Assembly: GCA_035578905.1 (NCBI GenBank)
Contig: JAQJVL010000706.1
Coordinates: 186,001 to 250,000 of the forward strand
Reading direction: 5' to 3'
DNA length: 64,000 bases
Source of the DNA: Stictocephala bisonia
Lineage: Eukaryota; Arthropoda; Insecta; Hemiptera; Membracidae
Below are positions 48,901-51,242 of this stretch, piece after piece. Both the position numbers and the translations under genes were made by a program. Within the stretch, counting starts at the first letter, position 1. Each line of letters opens with the position of its first letter. A model generated the notes under the pieces. That model saw only the letters and a list, made by a program, of their open reading frames with translations. It was not told the DNA's origin and made no database searches.

Positions 48901-49297
48901 TTCATTTGAGGCAATACCACCGAAAGTGTATGGATGGGTAGGTGGGTCAATATCACTTTGAGTAGGTGGGTAGTATCAGCCTCACAGTGAAACTGCACTT
49001 TACAACGGTATAGACCCATCCTCTCGTATGGTGGTATAAACCCACCTGCCCACCAAAACACACATGGCAGAATAAACGCACCCATAGACAACGGCAAAGA
49101 ACAGTATAATGTAGGTATACTATCATATAAAAATAATTTATATATAACTACACAACTTTTAAAATAGGATCTTACTGGAACTTGAGGAGTTTCTCTTTGT
49201 ACTCTTCTTGCATTTGTTTAGCCTTTTCTATATAATATGCTTTCTTGCGTTCTGACAAGGCTTTGAACTTATCTCCAACTAACCTTGAGATTTCTGT
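886..49297 (-). CDS. UBTF: UBF-like (UBTF) HMG-box nucleolar transcription factor, 3' ten exons
   Basis: Ten minus-strand exons join as 49297-49176, 45958-45880, 42192-42037, 32184-32096, 25646-25463, 22035-21907, 20022-19964, 11588-11405, 3003-2899, 945-886. Every junction has AG/GT sites and the phases agree throughout. The sum is 1167 nt, or 388 codons plus TGA. The product holds the C-terminal half of one HMG box, then three further box regions starting at KPLTPFKLYL, KPEKPPRSAY and EPEKPPVTAW, then an acidic Ser/Glu/Asp tail. Several tandem HMG boxes plus an acidic tail is the layout of UBF, the RNA polymerase I factor that binds rDNA in the nucleolus. Other multi-HMG proteins are possible. 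The N-terminal exons are not seen. Introns reach about 9.9 kb and are full of transposons. Confidence 0.75.
946..2898 (-). other. Intron of the UBTF-like gene (AT-rich)
   Basis: Lies between two coding exons with a GTAATAAC donor and a TGTTACAG acceptor. The only element recognised is the hammerhead-like solo repeat at 1891-2051. The rest is AT-rich with no coding similarity I can see. Confidence 0.6.
1891..2051 (+). ncRNA. Hammerhead-ribozyme-like solo repeat
   Basis: The core CTGAAGA is at 1920-1926, a short stem II (GTGCC/GGTAC) follows, then GAAA at 1943-1946. A hairpin GGTGAG/CTCACC at 1904-1920 abuts the CTGAAGA box, as stem I would. The downstream 100 bases, through TTAGTGAACTTGTCTTCTA to CAATATACTA, match the ends of the element at 32297-40451. 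No clear cleavage-site UH and stem III partner are seen, so activity is unproven. Such cores are known from Penelope-like retroelements and retrozymes. Confidence 0.45.
2899..3003 (-). CDS. UBTF: UBTF-like exon, end of last HMG region and acidic stretch
   Basis: 105 nt, phase 0 in and 0 out, with acceptor GATTGCAG and donor GTAATAAC. The 35 residues begin RMSEDELKEYY, closing the last HMG box region. They continue into an acidic run (NEESAEEESSLEDE) that leads into the terminal exon. Confidence 0.75.
3102..3886 (+). mobile_element. mariner element with internal deletion
   Basis: Ends CGGGGCTGTTTAG and, inverted, CAAGGGCTGTTCGG, each flanked by the TA target. The arms match over roughly 200 bp, so they include the start of the transposase frame (MSAAIKIPAKCEV) in both orientations. 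The middle encodes mariner-type residues: KCGKPSVVTDELVEKI and RRFTISELLEEFPQ, then, after a frame change, TDRLGYLKFCAWWVPKILTE. Everything downstream, including the catalytic D,D34D region, is missing. Non-autonomous relic. Confidence 0.8.
3391..3690 (+). pseudogene. mariner transposase, N-terminal fragment
   Basis: The helix-turn-helix region of a Tc1/mariner transposase. The frame is open from 3391 to 3585 (ending in TAG), then continues in another frame as a recognisable mariner segment (DRLGYLKFC) to about 3660. The DDE catalytic domain is absent. At 64 residues the open part is far below the roughly 345 residues usual for the family. Confidence 0.7.
4482..6582. mobile_element. Outer TTAA-flanked (piggyBac-type) non-autonomous element
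   Basis: TTAA at 4478-4481 and 6583-6586 flank inverted ends CCCAAGGAATGTTG and CCCAAGGAGTGTTG. Precise TTAA duplication and CCC ends are the mark of piggyBac-like elements. Just inside the left end is a near-perfect palindrome built on GATCGCCTCAA/TTGAGGCGATC at 4495-4517, partly repeated near 4540. No transposase remains. A second TTAA element is inserted at 4576. Confidence 0.75.
4576..5641. mobile_element. Inner TTAA-flanked (piggyBac-type) element
   Basis: TTAA at 4572-4575 and 5642-5645 flank inverted ends CCCTAGATCCAGCA and CCCTCGATCCGGCA. Subterminal copies of ACGAAATTTCGTACAATT at 4596 and 4636 form a short repeat. No coding sequence. It sits wholly inside the 4482-6582 element, so it is the younger insertion. 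Confidence 0.8.
6587..8440. other. Intronic sequence, nothing recognised
   Basis: AT-rich intron of the minus-strand gene. Short open frames such as the one at 7451-7663 (minus) have no family signature. No terminal repeats or target-site duplications were found. Confidence 0.4.
8445..9471. mobile_element. TTAA-flanked (piggyBac-type) MITE
   Basis: TTAA at 8441-8444 and 9472-9475 flank inverted ends CCCTTTTGGTGCTA and CCCCTTTAGTGCTA. The interior is AT-rich with an (AT)n run near 9380 and no transposase. Size about 1.03 kb. Confidence 0.75.
9476..11404. other. Intronic sequence with two unassigned plus-strand frames
   Basis: Between the TTAA element and the next exon. Plus-strand frames at 10285-10488 (67 codons) and 10528-10716 (62 codons) are open but match nothing I recognise, and their base composition equals the surroundings. 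A TTTTACAG precedes the second, so a spliced origin is conceivable but unsupported. Confidence 0.3.
11405..11588 (-). CDS. UBTF: UBTF-like exon, last HMG box
   Basis: 184 nt, acceptor TATTGACAG, donor AAAG|GTAC. One base completes the codon left by the previous exon, giving VTAWDLYKTEFIEKN and then a typical box: AAATWKTLSSKEVEKYKN and EKYLVDFEAFLK. The aromatic residues (AWDLY, ATW, KYKN) fall where HMG boxes keep them. It ends in phase 0, matching the exon at 2899-3003. Confidence 0.85.
11589..12188. other. Intronic sequence, nothing recognised
   Basis: AT-rich intron between the last HMG exon and the 4.8-kb transposon. No coding or repeat signature seen. Confidence 0.4.
12193..17013 (+). 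mobile_element. 4.8-kb DNA transposon with ~730-bp terminal inverted repeats
   Basis: The left arm is 12193-12918 and the right arm 16279-17013. They are near-identical inverted copies starting GGGTCAATCCATTTCAAATC and are flanked by the 4-base direct repeat TCCA (12189-12192 and 17014-17017). It carries one transposase reading frame on the plus strand (13528-16044), now broken. A 4-bp target duplication with GGG ends would suit the Sola group, but that assignment is tentative. Arms this long and this similar suggest fairly recent movement or hairpin-based homogenisation. Confidence 0.8.
13528..16044 (+). pseudogene. DDE-type transposase of the long-TIR element, with stops
   Basis: A single coding frame from 13765 to 16044 is interrupted only by TAA at 14056-14058 and TAA at 15076-15078. 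Upstream, 13528-13800 continues the protein in another frame (cysteine-rich, CCDPFGCHKK) with one more stop, and the shift falls in a run of seven A near 13805. The catalytic-looking segments are VIGDFAENYTF, then FSDGASSQYKNKKNFIN, then NSCDGIGGTTKREV, giving candidate D, D and D/E residues. The C-terminal 90 residues (YVACIYDDKWWLGKIED onward) look like a Tudor/chromo-type beta-barrel. The superfamily is not certain. Non-functional as it stands. Confidence 0.7.
17094..17699 (+). mobile_element. TTAA-flanked piggyBac-type element with transposase remnant
   Basis: TTAA at 17090-17093 and 17700-17703 flank CCTCTCAACTGCTGTAAAC and, inverted, CTTCTCAATTGCTGGG. Around 17320-17470 the plus strand reads EQEIDYLCGENNDLNDLFSN and further acidic residues with stops. 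This is the same acidic N-terminal region seen at 50857-51000, so it is the start of a piggyBac-type transposase. A poly(A) run lies at 17512-17530. Confidence 0.7.
17704..18554. other. Intronic sequence, nothing recognised
   Basis: AT-rich intron with only a short inverted repeat near 18070-18115 (AATGATCTGATC and GATCATT). No gene or element boundaries identified. Confidence 0.35.
18555..18960 (-). mobile_element. non-LTR retrotransposon (LINE) 3'-end fragment
   Basis: Read on the minus strand, 18900-18770 encodes GIRLYNKLSNSLRGLP and then LLLLKAYYSVNEF, the typical last residues of Jockey-superfamily ORF2. It is followed by a short 3' UTR ending in an ATAAAGACTTGACTTGAC tail. The reverse transcriptase and endonuclease domains are missing (5' truncation), as is usual for LINE copies. 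Confidence 0.7.
19211..19937. mobile_element. TTAA-flanked (piggyBac-type) MITE with subterminal repeats
   Basis: TTAA at 19207-19210 and 19938-19941, ends CCTTTTAAGGACCAAGG and, inverted, CCCTTTGGGGACTGAATG. Near the right end, a motif TCATTC(G/A)GTCC followed by TCAA/TTAA/CCAA recurs about every 55 bp (near 19835, 19876 and 19920), likely transposase-binding repeats. No coding capacity. It ends only about 25 bp from the coding exon at 19964. Confidence 0.65.
19964..20022 (-). CDS. UBTF: UBTF-like linker exon
   Basis: 59 nt, acceptor TTTTTTTTAG, donor GTAAGTT. It encodes AETSSPSKKEKHVEPEKPP plus two bases (GT) that join A of the next exon to give Val. It is the charged linker leading into the last HMG box. 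Confidence 0.75.
20028..20099. repeat. Tandem duplication, 36 bp x 2
   Basis: Two identical 36-base units (20028-20063 and 20064-20099), each starting AAAAACATACAGACTATAGT, lie directly upstream of the 19964-20022 exon in the gene's orientation, over its branch-point and polypyrimidine side. Confidence 0.85.
20100..21906. other. Intronic sequence with a locally GC-richer block
   Basis: Mostly AT-rich. 21190-21420 is richer in G and C. TTAACTCTTCGCATGCGGCA at 21003 resembles a piggyBac-type terminus next to TTAA, but no matching right end was found. The open frame at 21123-21368 (81 codons) has no family signature and is probably accidental. Confidence 0.35.
21907..22035 (-). CDS. UBTF: UBTF-like exon, end of third HMG region
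   Basis: 129 nt in phase 0, acceptor ATTTTTCAG, donor AAG|GTATTA. It encodes LNEIYKLEFANYLENLPEDK, then RAEELLKFLPKKRPV, extending the HMG box helix and its basic linker. It joins without gap to EEVQH of the previous exon. Confidence 0.8.
22036..22487. other. Intronic sequence
   Basis: Intron sequence upstream of the MITE at 22490. The plus-strand open frame at 22235-22546 crosses into that MITE and has no recognisable domain. Confidence 0.35.
22490..23356. mobile_element. TA-flanked MITE with imperfect inverted ends
   Basis: The left end CCAGGCAAAGTTAGGGCTAA and right end (inverted) CCAGGCGAAGTTAAACTAGG continue as related sequence (CCCTCTCT in both). TA flanks each end. No transposase. 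Fits a Tc1/mariner-type MITE. Confidence 0.6.
23681..24093. mobile_element. Tc1/mariner- or pogo-type MITE
   Basis: Inverted ends CAGTAAAACCTCATTTACTA and CAGTAAAACCTCTCTAACTC with TA on both sides. 413 bp, non-coding. CAGT ends with a TA target are typical of pogo/Tigger-mobilised MITEs. Confidence 0.75.
24350..25110. mobile_element. Element with inverted pair of hammerhead-like ends
   Basis: A left arm of about 200 bp (24355-24545) is repeated inverted at about 24890-25085. The outer edges AAGGAAAGGAAAGC(A/T)GCATACC match. Each arm carries a hammerhead-like core. The right arm has CTGAAGA at 24955-24961, stem GAGGCC/GGCTTC, then CAAA. The left arm (minus) has CAGAAGA, stem ending in GGCCTC, then GAAA at 24441-24438. 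The interior (24545-24890) encodes nothing. The layout resembles Penelope-like elements with inverted pseudo-LTRs. Confidence 0.55.
25111..25462. other. Intronic sequence next to the third HMG exon
   Basis: AT-rich, no signature. TACTACTGAAATCCTAGGC at about 25080-25098 recurs at about 45693-45711 next to another copy of the preceding repeat family. Confidence 0.4.
25463..25646 (-). CDS. UBTF: UBTF-like exon, third HMG box core
   Basis: 184 nt, acceptor TTTTTCCAG, donor CAT|GTTAGT. One base completes Arg from the previous exon (DR). The box reads KPEKPPRSAYSLFSKLM, then KEVAIKWKELPEEQKKAYAE. P-x-x-A-Y-x-L-F-S, the central W and the late Y are the conserved positions of HMG boxes. It ends in phase 0. 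Confidence 0.9.
26000..26968. mobile_element. Tigger/pogo-type MITE carrying a nested hAT relic
   Basis: Inverted ends CAGTATTCCCTCATTAATCC and CAGTAGTCCCTCTATAACCC, each next to TA. These are the classic Tigger-type termini. From about 26480 to 26925 the interior is an old inverted copy of the hAT MITE at 42645-43394 (shared AAACAGAATGGAATGTT, CTGATATGAAAGCT and others). The AT-rich remainder is non-coding. Confidence 0.75.
26969..28509. other. Intronic sequence, nothing firmly recognised
   Basis: AT-rich. The frames at 26972-27160 (minus) and 27539-27796 (plus) carry no family features. A short inverted pair AGGTTAGGGGAATTG / AATAAACCTAACCT lies at about 27785-27820. Confidence 0.35.
29114..31596 (+). 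mobile_element. Tigger/pogo-type transposon, apparently complete
   Basis: Inverted ends CAGTACACTCTTAGAAATCC and CAGTAGACTCTTAGGAATCC, followed by further TCCGGA-rich subterminal repeats. TA flanks at 29112-29113 and 31597-31598. It contains one uninterrupted transposase frame. The 2483-bp length and intact parts fit a young, possibly autonomous copy. Confidence 0.85.
29458..31062 (+). CDS. Tigger/pogo-family transposase (534 aa), intact
   Basis: Cut-and-paste transposase acting in the nucleus on its own terminal repeats. Residues 5-50 form a CENP-B/psq-type helix-turn-helix (ESAKKIALELGVGTSTVSDW). 70-135 is the second CENP-B-like HTH (GWLDRWKKRYGV). 165-370 is the DDE_1 catalytic core with Asp about 178 (YNCDETGL), Asp about 294 (LLLDNATTH) and Asp about 327 (CQPMDQGI). 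An acidic stretch follows at about 430-475. The C-terminus is QTTIKDFFKR, a textbook PCNA-interacting PIP box (QxxIxxFF). A PCNA-binding motif is known for pogo transposase. The full length has no stop or frameshift. ATG at 29458 follows a GC-richer 5' leader of about 240 bp. A 44-45 kb relic is its degraded relative. Confidence 0.9.
   Translation: MSQKRKKVFVAVEEKLRAIKRIDSGESAKKIALELGVGTSTVSDWRKNRDQIEKWCSSRDSGSDIKVRKTMHKGKHVEVEEALFLWHQHLRGKGVPVNGPMLQEKALHFKRAIEGEDGEFTASDGWLDRWKKRYGVRQLSVSGEALSANKEAVPEFKTFLFKLLDEEGISGDQLYNCDETGLNYKMLPTKTLASKKEASAPGYKKSKERVTVLACSNVTGSHKLRLTLIGKSKKPRAFKNLKKTDVLPLWYTNQQKAWMNSSIFKTWFFDEFVKTVEKHLAKNNLPRKAILLLDNATTHPVADELKDGDIKAVFLPPNVTALCQPMDQGILQALKLKYRRRLLCYLISAIDNEEDYVSALKKVDMLDVIRWVAEGWDEISAIAIVSSWKVLLDHEGNKFDDVVGGELKNENKADEENVVSLLDKIPGCEAANENDVAEWMNNDDEDEITDDDIVKMVGNEETLEEEEEELSGIHVNNIPHSEGFKMLDGALEYIMQLDGIAAADVICLRKLRDIAARQRAKTVKQTTIKDFFKR
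31776..32095. other. Intronic sequence with (TA)n microsatellite
   Basis: A run of TATATA at about 31783-31804 follows the palindromic MITE. The rest is AT-rich intron with no feature. Confidence 0.5.
32096..32184 (-). CDS. UBTF: UBTF-like exon between HMG regions
   Basis: 89 nt, acceptor GTTTTAG, donor GATAG|GTAAAT. Phase 0 in, 2 out. It encodes EQLHDALEDGADHVIHKSIL, then SKEENNILD, closing the second box helix after KYW of the preceding exon. The remaining AG joins G of the next exon as Arg. Confidence 0.75.
32437..32463 (-). ncRNA. Hammerhead-like core (left end of 32.3-40.5 kb element)
   Basis: On the minus strand: CTGAAGA (32463-32457), a stem of GTGCC and GGCAC around AGT, then GAAA (32440-32437). 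It is the inverted partner of the core at 40323-40349. A stem III partner and cleavage site are not evident. Confidence 0.45.
34728..34829. repeat. 34-bp minisatellite, three units, touching a stop codon
   Basis: Units at 34728-34761, 34762-34795 and 34796-34829 start TAAGTAACTT and end AATTAAACCC(G/A)CT. The first has several changes; the last two differ by one base. The last unit's final T is the first base of the transposase stop triplet (TTA on plus, 34829-34831), so the array forms the start of the transposon's 3' UTR. Confidence 0.85.
34829..36241 (-). CDS. Tigger/pogo-family transposase (470 aa), intact
   Basis: Start ATG at 36241. N-terminal psq/CENP-B HTH at about 10-55 (FKRKVISYADENGNRAAMRQ, then VRRWKKDR). 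Second CENP-B HTH to about 135 (SEGWCVRFLRRNGL). DDE_1 core from about 150 to 370 with Asp in GNCDQTPVFFD, Asp in FLVLDAFRGH and Asp in SILQPLDVCLNKPFK. The C-terminal 90 residues are acidic and Ser-rich and end in DSDSD. No stops or shifts. It belongs to a different Tigger lineage from the 29458-31062 protein (different ends, no PIP box). It would cut and paste its own element. Expression within a UBTF intron is unknown. Confidence 0.9.
   Translation of the reverse strand: MASQRCHYMASFKRKVISYADENGNRAAMRQFGVDETNVRRWKKDRLKIFKIKSTKKAMTGPKRGRYVEMENQVLEYVKEQRNKGLGVTYSMIRLKANKTARELNIPRTSFKASEGWCVRFLRRNGLSLRRRTHIASKLPNDFEDKLVEFQRYVINLRRSKNILPGQMGNCDQTPVFFDMPMNYTVDKKGAKSVSLKTCGYEKMRITVMLSCTADGKKLPPMIIFKRKRMPKNVIFPQGVEIRVQEKGWMTEELMMDWFRCIWMKRLGANLNLNNFLVLDAFRGHLTDDLKDQMKRHKCCQVVIPGGMTSILQPLDVCLNKPFKDKIRKLYCEWLENNLDNVTRTGKVKKAPLVEITNWVLRACNSIPEEMVRKSFKKCSISNSLDGSEDNLLYEDDDDADEDYSPSQDESSSSSGTESDTDGNDKDPASSSEEGQPSEPVASTSGVASTSGIKRPLQCFTGFVMDSDSD
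37989..38143. repeat. Palindromic insertion in the LINE, flanked by 13-bp repeats
   Basis: The direct repeats TAAAACAAAACAG at 37989-38001 and 38131-38143 bracket a block whose right part (38030-38135) is a near-perfect inverted repeat: two arms of about 53 bp, 2 mismatches, almost no loop. The LINE protein is coherent before and after it (YALPIWGSESC, then QKKAIRVIFG). Confidence 0.8.
40323..40349 (+). ncRNA. Hammerhead-like core (right end of 32.3-40.5 kb element)
   Basis: CTGAAGA 40323-40329, stem GTGCC/GGCAC closed by AGT, then GAAA 40346-40349. It differs from the 32.4-kb copy by very few bases and is in the opposite orientation. Confidence 0.45.
40468..41256. other. Intronic repeats, partly inverted
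   Basis: 40640-40700 (GAGCCTTGTTATCTGACA) looks like a worn Tigger-type end but has no partner I can fix. 41041-41165 is an inverted pair (ACACAACACAAATTTACTAC and its reverse). The outer motif TGACGTTCACTTGTATTGT recurs inverted at 47708-47726. No genes. Confidence 0.4.
41257..41876. mobile_element. MITE with CCGGGTGTC ends
   Basis: Inverted ends CCGGGTGTCTTAAAAGTTTT and CCGGGTGTCTCAAAAGTCTT, flanked by TATA on both sides (TA or TATA target). A second inverted pair inside (AAGCCGCAAATGC at 41375 and GCATTTGCGGCTT at 41641) means nearly the whole 620 bp can fold back. Includes a run of about 11 C at 41755. No transposase. The superfamily is not assigned. Confidence 0.65.
42037..42192 (-). 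CDS. UBTF: UBTF-like exon, second HMG box
   Basis: 156 nt, 52 codons, phase 0 both sides. Acceptor TTTTTTTACAG, donor TGG|GTAAAT. It encodes LYLNDKLQKHEKDQNFNR, then YKELWKNLSTKKKVFW and KEEEEKYW. With KPLTPFK from the preceding exon this gives a full HMG box helix 1-2 with Trp in the expected place. Confidence 0.85.
42193..42644. other. Intronic sequence, nothing recognised
   Basis: AT-rich intron upstream (in gene sense) of the second HMG exon. No coding or repeat signature seen. Confidence 0.35.
42645..43394. mobile_element. hAT MITE
   Basis: Ends TAGGGATGGGTTGG and (inverted) TAGTGATGGGTCTAAA, flanked by the 8-base duplication GTTTTTAA at 42637-42644 and 43395-43402. The interior has GGTTCTCGGTTC / GAACCGAGAAC inverted motifs and repeated CACTTCCTTATCAGCA segments. 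An older inverted copy lies at 26480-26925. Confidence 0.85.
43403..44128. other. Intronic sequence, nothing recognised
   Basis: The open frames at 43706-43945 (minus) and 43887-44093 (plus) overlap each other and have no domain features. Confidence 0.35.
44129..45030 (+). pseudogene. Degenerate Tigger/pogo transposase
   Basis: Weak but collinear match to the intact 534-aa transposase: EEKLRDIKLVD at 44130, a GDW HTH trace, TLLYNCDGTGLNYRM around 44680, and LPLWYTNQ near 44912. Stops and shifts interrupt all frames. The first catalytic Asp motif survives as CDGTG. Later catalytic motifs are lost. Confidence 0.75.
45031..45569. other. Intronic sequence, nothing recognised
   Basis: AT-rich; no feature beyond the end of the dead transposase. 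Confidence 0.35.
45570..45740. repeat. Collapsed copy of the 24.35-25.1 kb inverted element
   Basis: Short arms GAAGCAGCATATCTGG...TATACTTCTTTACTTTCC face each other with almost no interior, and the right flank TACTACTGAAATCCTAGGC matches the flank of the 24.35-kb element. The hammerhead-like core is lost. Confidence 0.5.
45880..45958 (-). CDS. UBTF: UBTF-like exon, linker into second HMG box
   Basis: 79 nt, acceptor TGTTTGTAG, donor AAG|GTTAGT. One base completes His (CA from the previous exon plus T). It then encodes EKYPQLVRNVATKKVATSSK and PLTPFK, the basic linker and the first residues of the second box. Confidence 0.8.
46425..47465. repeat. Dispersed CCCACC-CGCCCATACACGTA repeats
   Basis: Diverged units with core CCCGCCCATA(C/A)ACGTAC appear at about 46468, 46527 and 47436. 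A reversed relative (GGTGGGTCAATATCACTTTG) appears at 48950 and 51709. Likely parts of one unidentified element. Confidence 0.45.
47790..48320. mobile_element. Short inverted-repeat element (MITE)
   Basis: AAATCATGTTCAAGGTTCCT at 47787 is matched inverted by AGGAACCTCGAATCATGTTT at 48302-48321. The arms continue for about 40 bp with mismatches. No clear target duplication and no coding capacity. Confidence 0.5.
49176..49297 (-). CDS. UBTF: UBTF-like exon (copy A), C-terminal half of an HMG box
   Basis: 122 nt, acceptor ACATTTCAG, donor CCA|GTAAGAT. It encodes TEISRLVGDKFKALSERKKA, then YYIEKAKQMQEEYKEKLLKF and two bases. Phase 0 in, 2 out, which fits the next exon (H-EKYPQL). Its first half-box must come from an upstream exon not found here. 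Identical at the base level to 51943-52064. Confidence 0.85.
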
Positions 49298-49899
49298 CTG
49301 AAATGTTACAAAATCACCGCTAATTTAACTTAACAGTATAATCATTTACAAATATGAAATAGTTATTTAAATTAGTTAGTTAAAAAATTGTCTGAAATTT
49401 GTAGATATCATAAGTTTCATTTATAGTTGTAATTTGCCCATCACACATATCAATCTTGCATTACCAACATTTCTGCCTCACAAATTTACGTAGATAAAAC
49501 ATAATTTTATAAAATTTAATAAGGATAAAAACAGTCACATTTAATCTTAATTACATGATTCCTCTTCAGTAGTAGTGAAGGGTTCATTTACAGACGTCCC
49601 AAGGCGAGTTTCATCCCAGTGGAGAGCCGAAGGCCAGTTCGGATTTCTTCGGCTAGCTTCAGTTTTGGGTACCTCCACCAAGTCATGTGACCAAAATAAA
49701 GAGCTGCGATTAGCTAAAATATTTAATATGGCTGTCATATATACATTAAAATAATTATTATTAATCTTGTATTTTAATCATACAAATTAATTTTCGTAGC
49801 AGGAATCGAATCTTTAGTACGTTAGTATGTTCATAATTACTATATCATAACGACATAAGTACTAATTAACAAAATATCAATACAAACAATCTATTGTAA

Positions 49900-50340
49900 T
49901 GAATGAATGTAAACGGAGAGCGTGCAGACGTTGCCAGTGCAGGTTAGCCGGGAGGGCTTTGAATTGAGTGCGTTGTCCACGGTCGCCTGCATGCCAGCAT
50001 CTCTAATTCAGTATTTCACTTTTCGGAGAACTTAGTTGAACCTCACCAGAGTTCGGATCCAGCCGTTACAGTGACTCAGCCAGCGCTATCAGTTAGTTCA
50101 ACTGCAACCGTCGGCCTGTCTGGTTGCATACCTGCTACCTTCTACACCTTCAAGTCTACCGCTGGTGTAGTGCTGTGGGTGTTACTCCTTTTAGTGGGAG
50201 CAGGTAAGTTTGGTGATTCCGTGAGGAGTGTTTCGTCGCACCCTCAGCCCACTTCGGACTGGGCAGCGGATAGCCGCGTGAGGACCAGCTAGCCGCACGG
50301 TCTCTTCCCCGAAAAGCCTTGGTGCTATAGGAGTCGGCTT
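49900..50340 (+). other. GC-rich block in duplication copy A
   Basis: A sharp GC rise in AT-rich intron, with a strong donor-like GCAGGTAAGT at 50200-50209. The plus-strand frame 50071-50292 holds a hydrophobic run (VVLWVLLLLVGAG). In copy B (52660-53100) a one-base insertion breaks this frame, so it is unlikely to be conserved coding. Could be the 5' region of an unidentified element or a promoter-bearing first exon. Confidence 0.35.
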
Positions 50341-50690
50341 AGGGATACCCTTTCATAGTTTACAGTTATACTTTATAACTTTATCAAATTAGAGTTTTGC
50401 TAATTAATAAGGAAAACATAAGCAATTGAAGTTTGCGACAACTGTGCCCACTAATATTATTATTTAAATCTGATATGTATTTAACATTTGGAGATTTCCA
50501 ATGCTTTGAGTGTTTAAGAAACAAACACAACGTTTCGACAGGGAGGACTCCCCCCCCTGCCTCAGTGGAATTGGAAGCTGGTTGGATAAGTTGAACATTT
50601 TGTCTATTTAATAACCTGCTCTATTTTGTTGAATTTTGTCATATTTTTGCATTTATTTCATGTCTCATTGAATATTTTGTCTGTTTAATA

Positions 50691-50856
50691 ACCTGATCAA
50701 AATCTGTGTTTGAAATTTTTTTTTCCAATTTATGAATTTATTTGCATGCTTTGTATTCTATTGAATAACTTGCTCTTAGTTTTTAGAGCTATGTTGCATA
50801 GTTTGCATTTCTTTGTTAATTTGTATGGTGGAGTTTTTAAAACTAGATTTCTAACT
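50691..50856. other. Flank of duplication copy A
   Basis: Weakly similar to 53455-53620 after copy B (shared CATAGTTTGCATTTCTTT), much less than the duplication itself. Non-coding. Confidence 0.45.
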
Positions 50857-51242
50857 AACTCTCTTGGCTTACATCATAAACTGGATCATTATAATCATCA
50901 TCAGAATATAAATCACTAAAATCATCGTCAACACACAGTAAATTATCAATTTCCGACTCCGTAACAGGACGCGAATCGCGTGATGTAGACGCCAGCGCCA
51001 ACAGTCAGCTGTATACAACATAATGAACTAATAAACAACTATTCTCTGTTTAGTAAAGAGCTTGCTATAGTTCAACAAAGTATCCATAGATGTCGTGGGC
51101 ATGTTGAAGTGGAGAAATAATCAATACCGACTTGATACGTGTACAGCAAACTGAGCGCGTTCGGCGGAACGACTTCAGTCGTGCGTAGCACAGCGGGACA
51201 GACGGCGGCGCACGACTTAACTCGTTTACAGCAGTTGAGAGG
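50857..51242 (-). pseudogene. piggyBac-type transposase N-terminus with left terminal repeat
   Basis: On the minus strand the element starts at TTAA (51243-51246) with CCTCTCAACTGCTGTAAAC, the same terminus as at 17094. An open frame then includes RPVTESEIDNLLCVDDDF and SDLYSDDDYNDP, the acidic N-terminus typical of piggyBac transposases, and stops near 50857. The catalytic domain is absent. It lies exactly between the two duplication copies. Confidence 0.6.

Larger units (their letters stand above)
45959..49175 (-). other. Intron with C/G-strand-biased repeats
   Basis: Contains several diverged copies of a motif like GACCCACCCACCCGCCCATA followed by ACACGTAC (46455, 46515, 47425) and related inverted forms inside the duplication (48930-49080). 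Also the MITE at 47790-48320. The rest is AT-rich and non-coding. Confidence 0.5.
48477..50690. repeat. Tandem duplication, copy A
   Basis: About 2.2 kb starting TTAAGGGTGATTCATGAACA is repeated at 51243-53450 with only scattered substitutions and small indels (for example about 21 bp absent from copy B near 52128). It contains an identical coding exon, a GC-rich block (49900-50340) and the start of an 80-bp tandem repeat zone. Past about 50690 similarity to the downstream flank of copy B falls sharply. Confidence 0.9.
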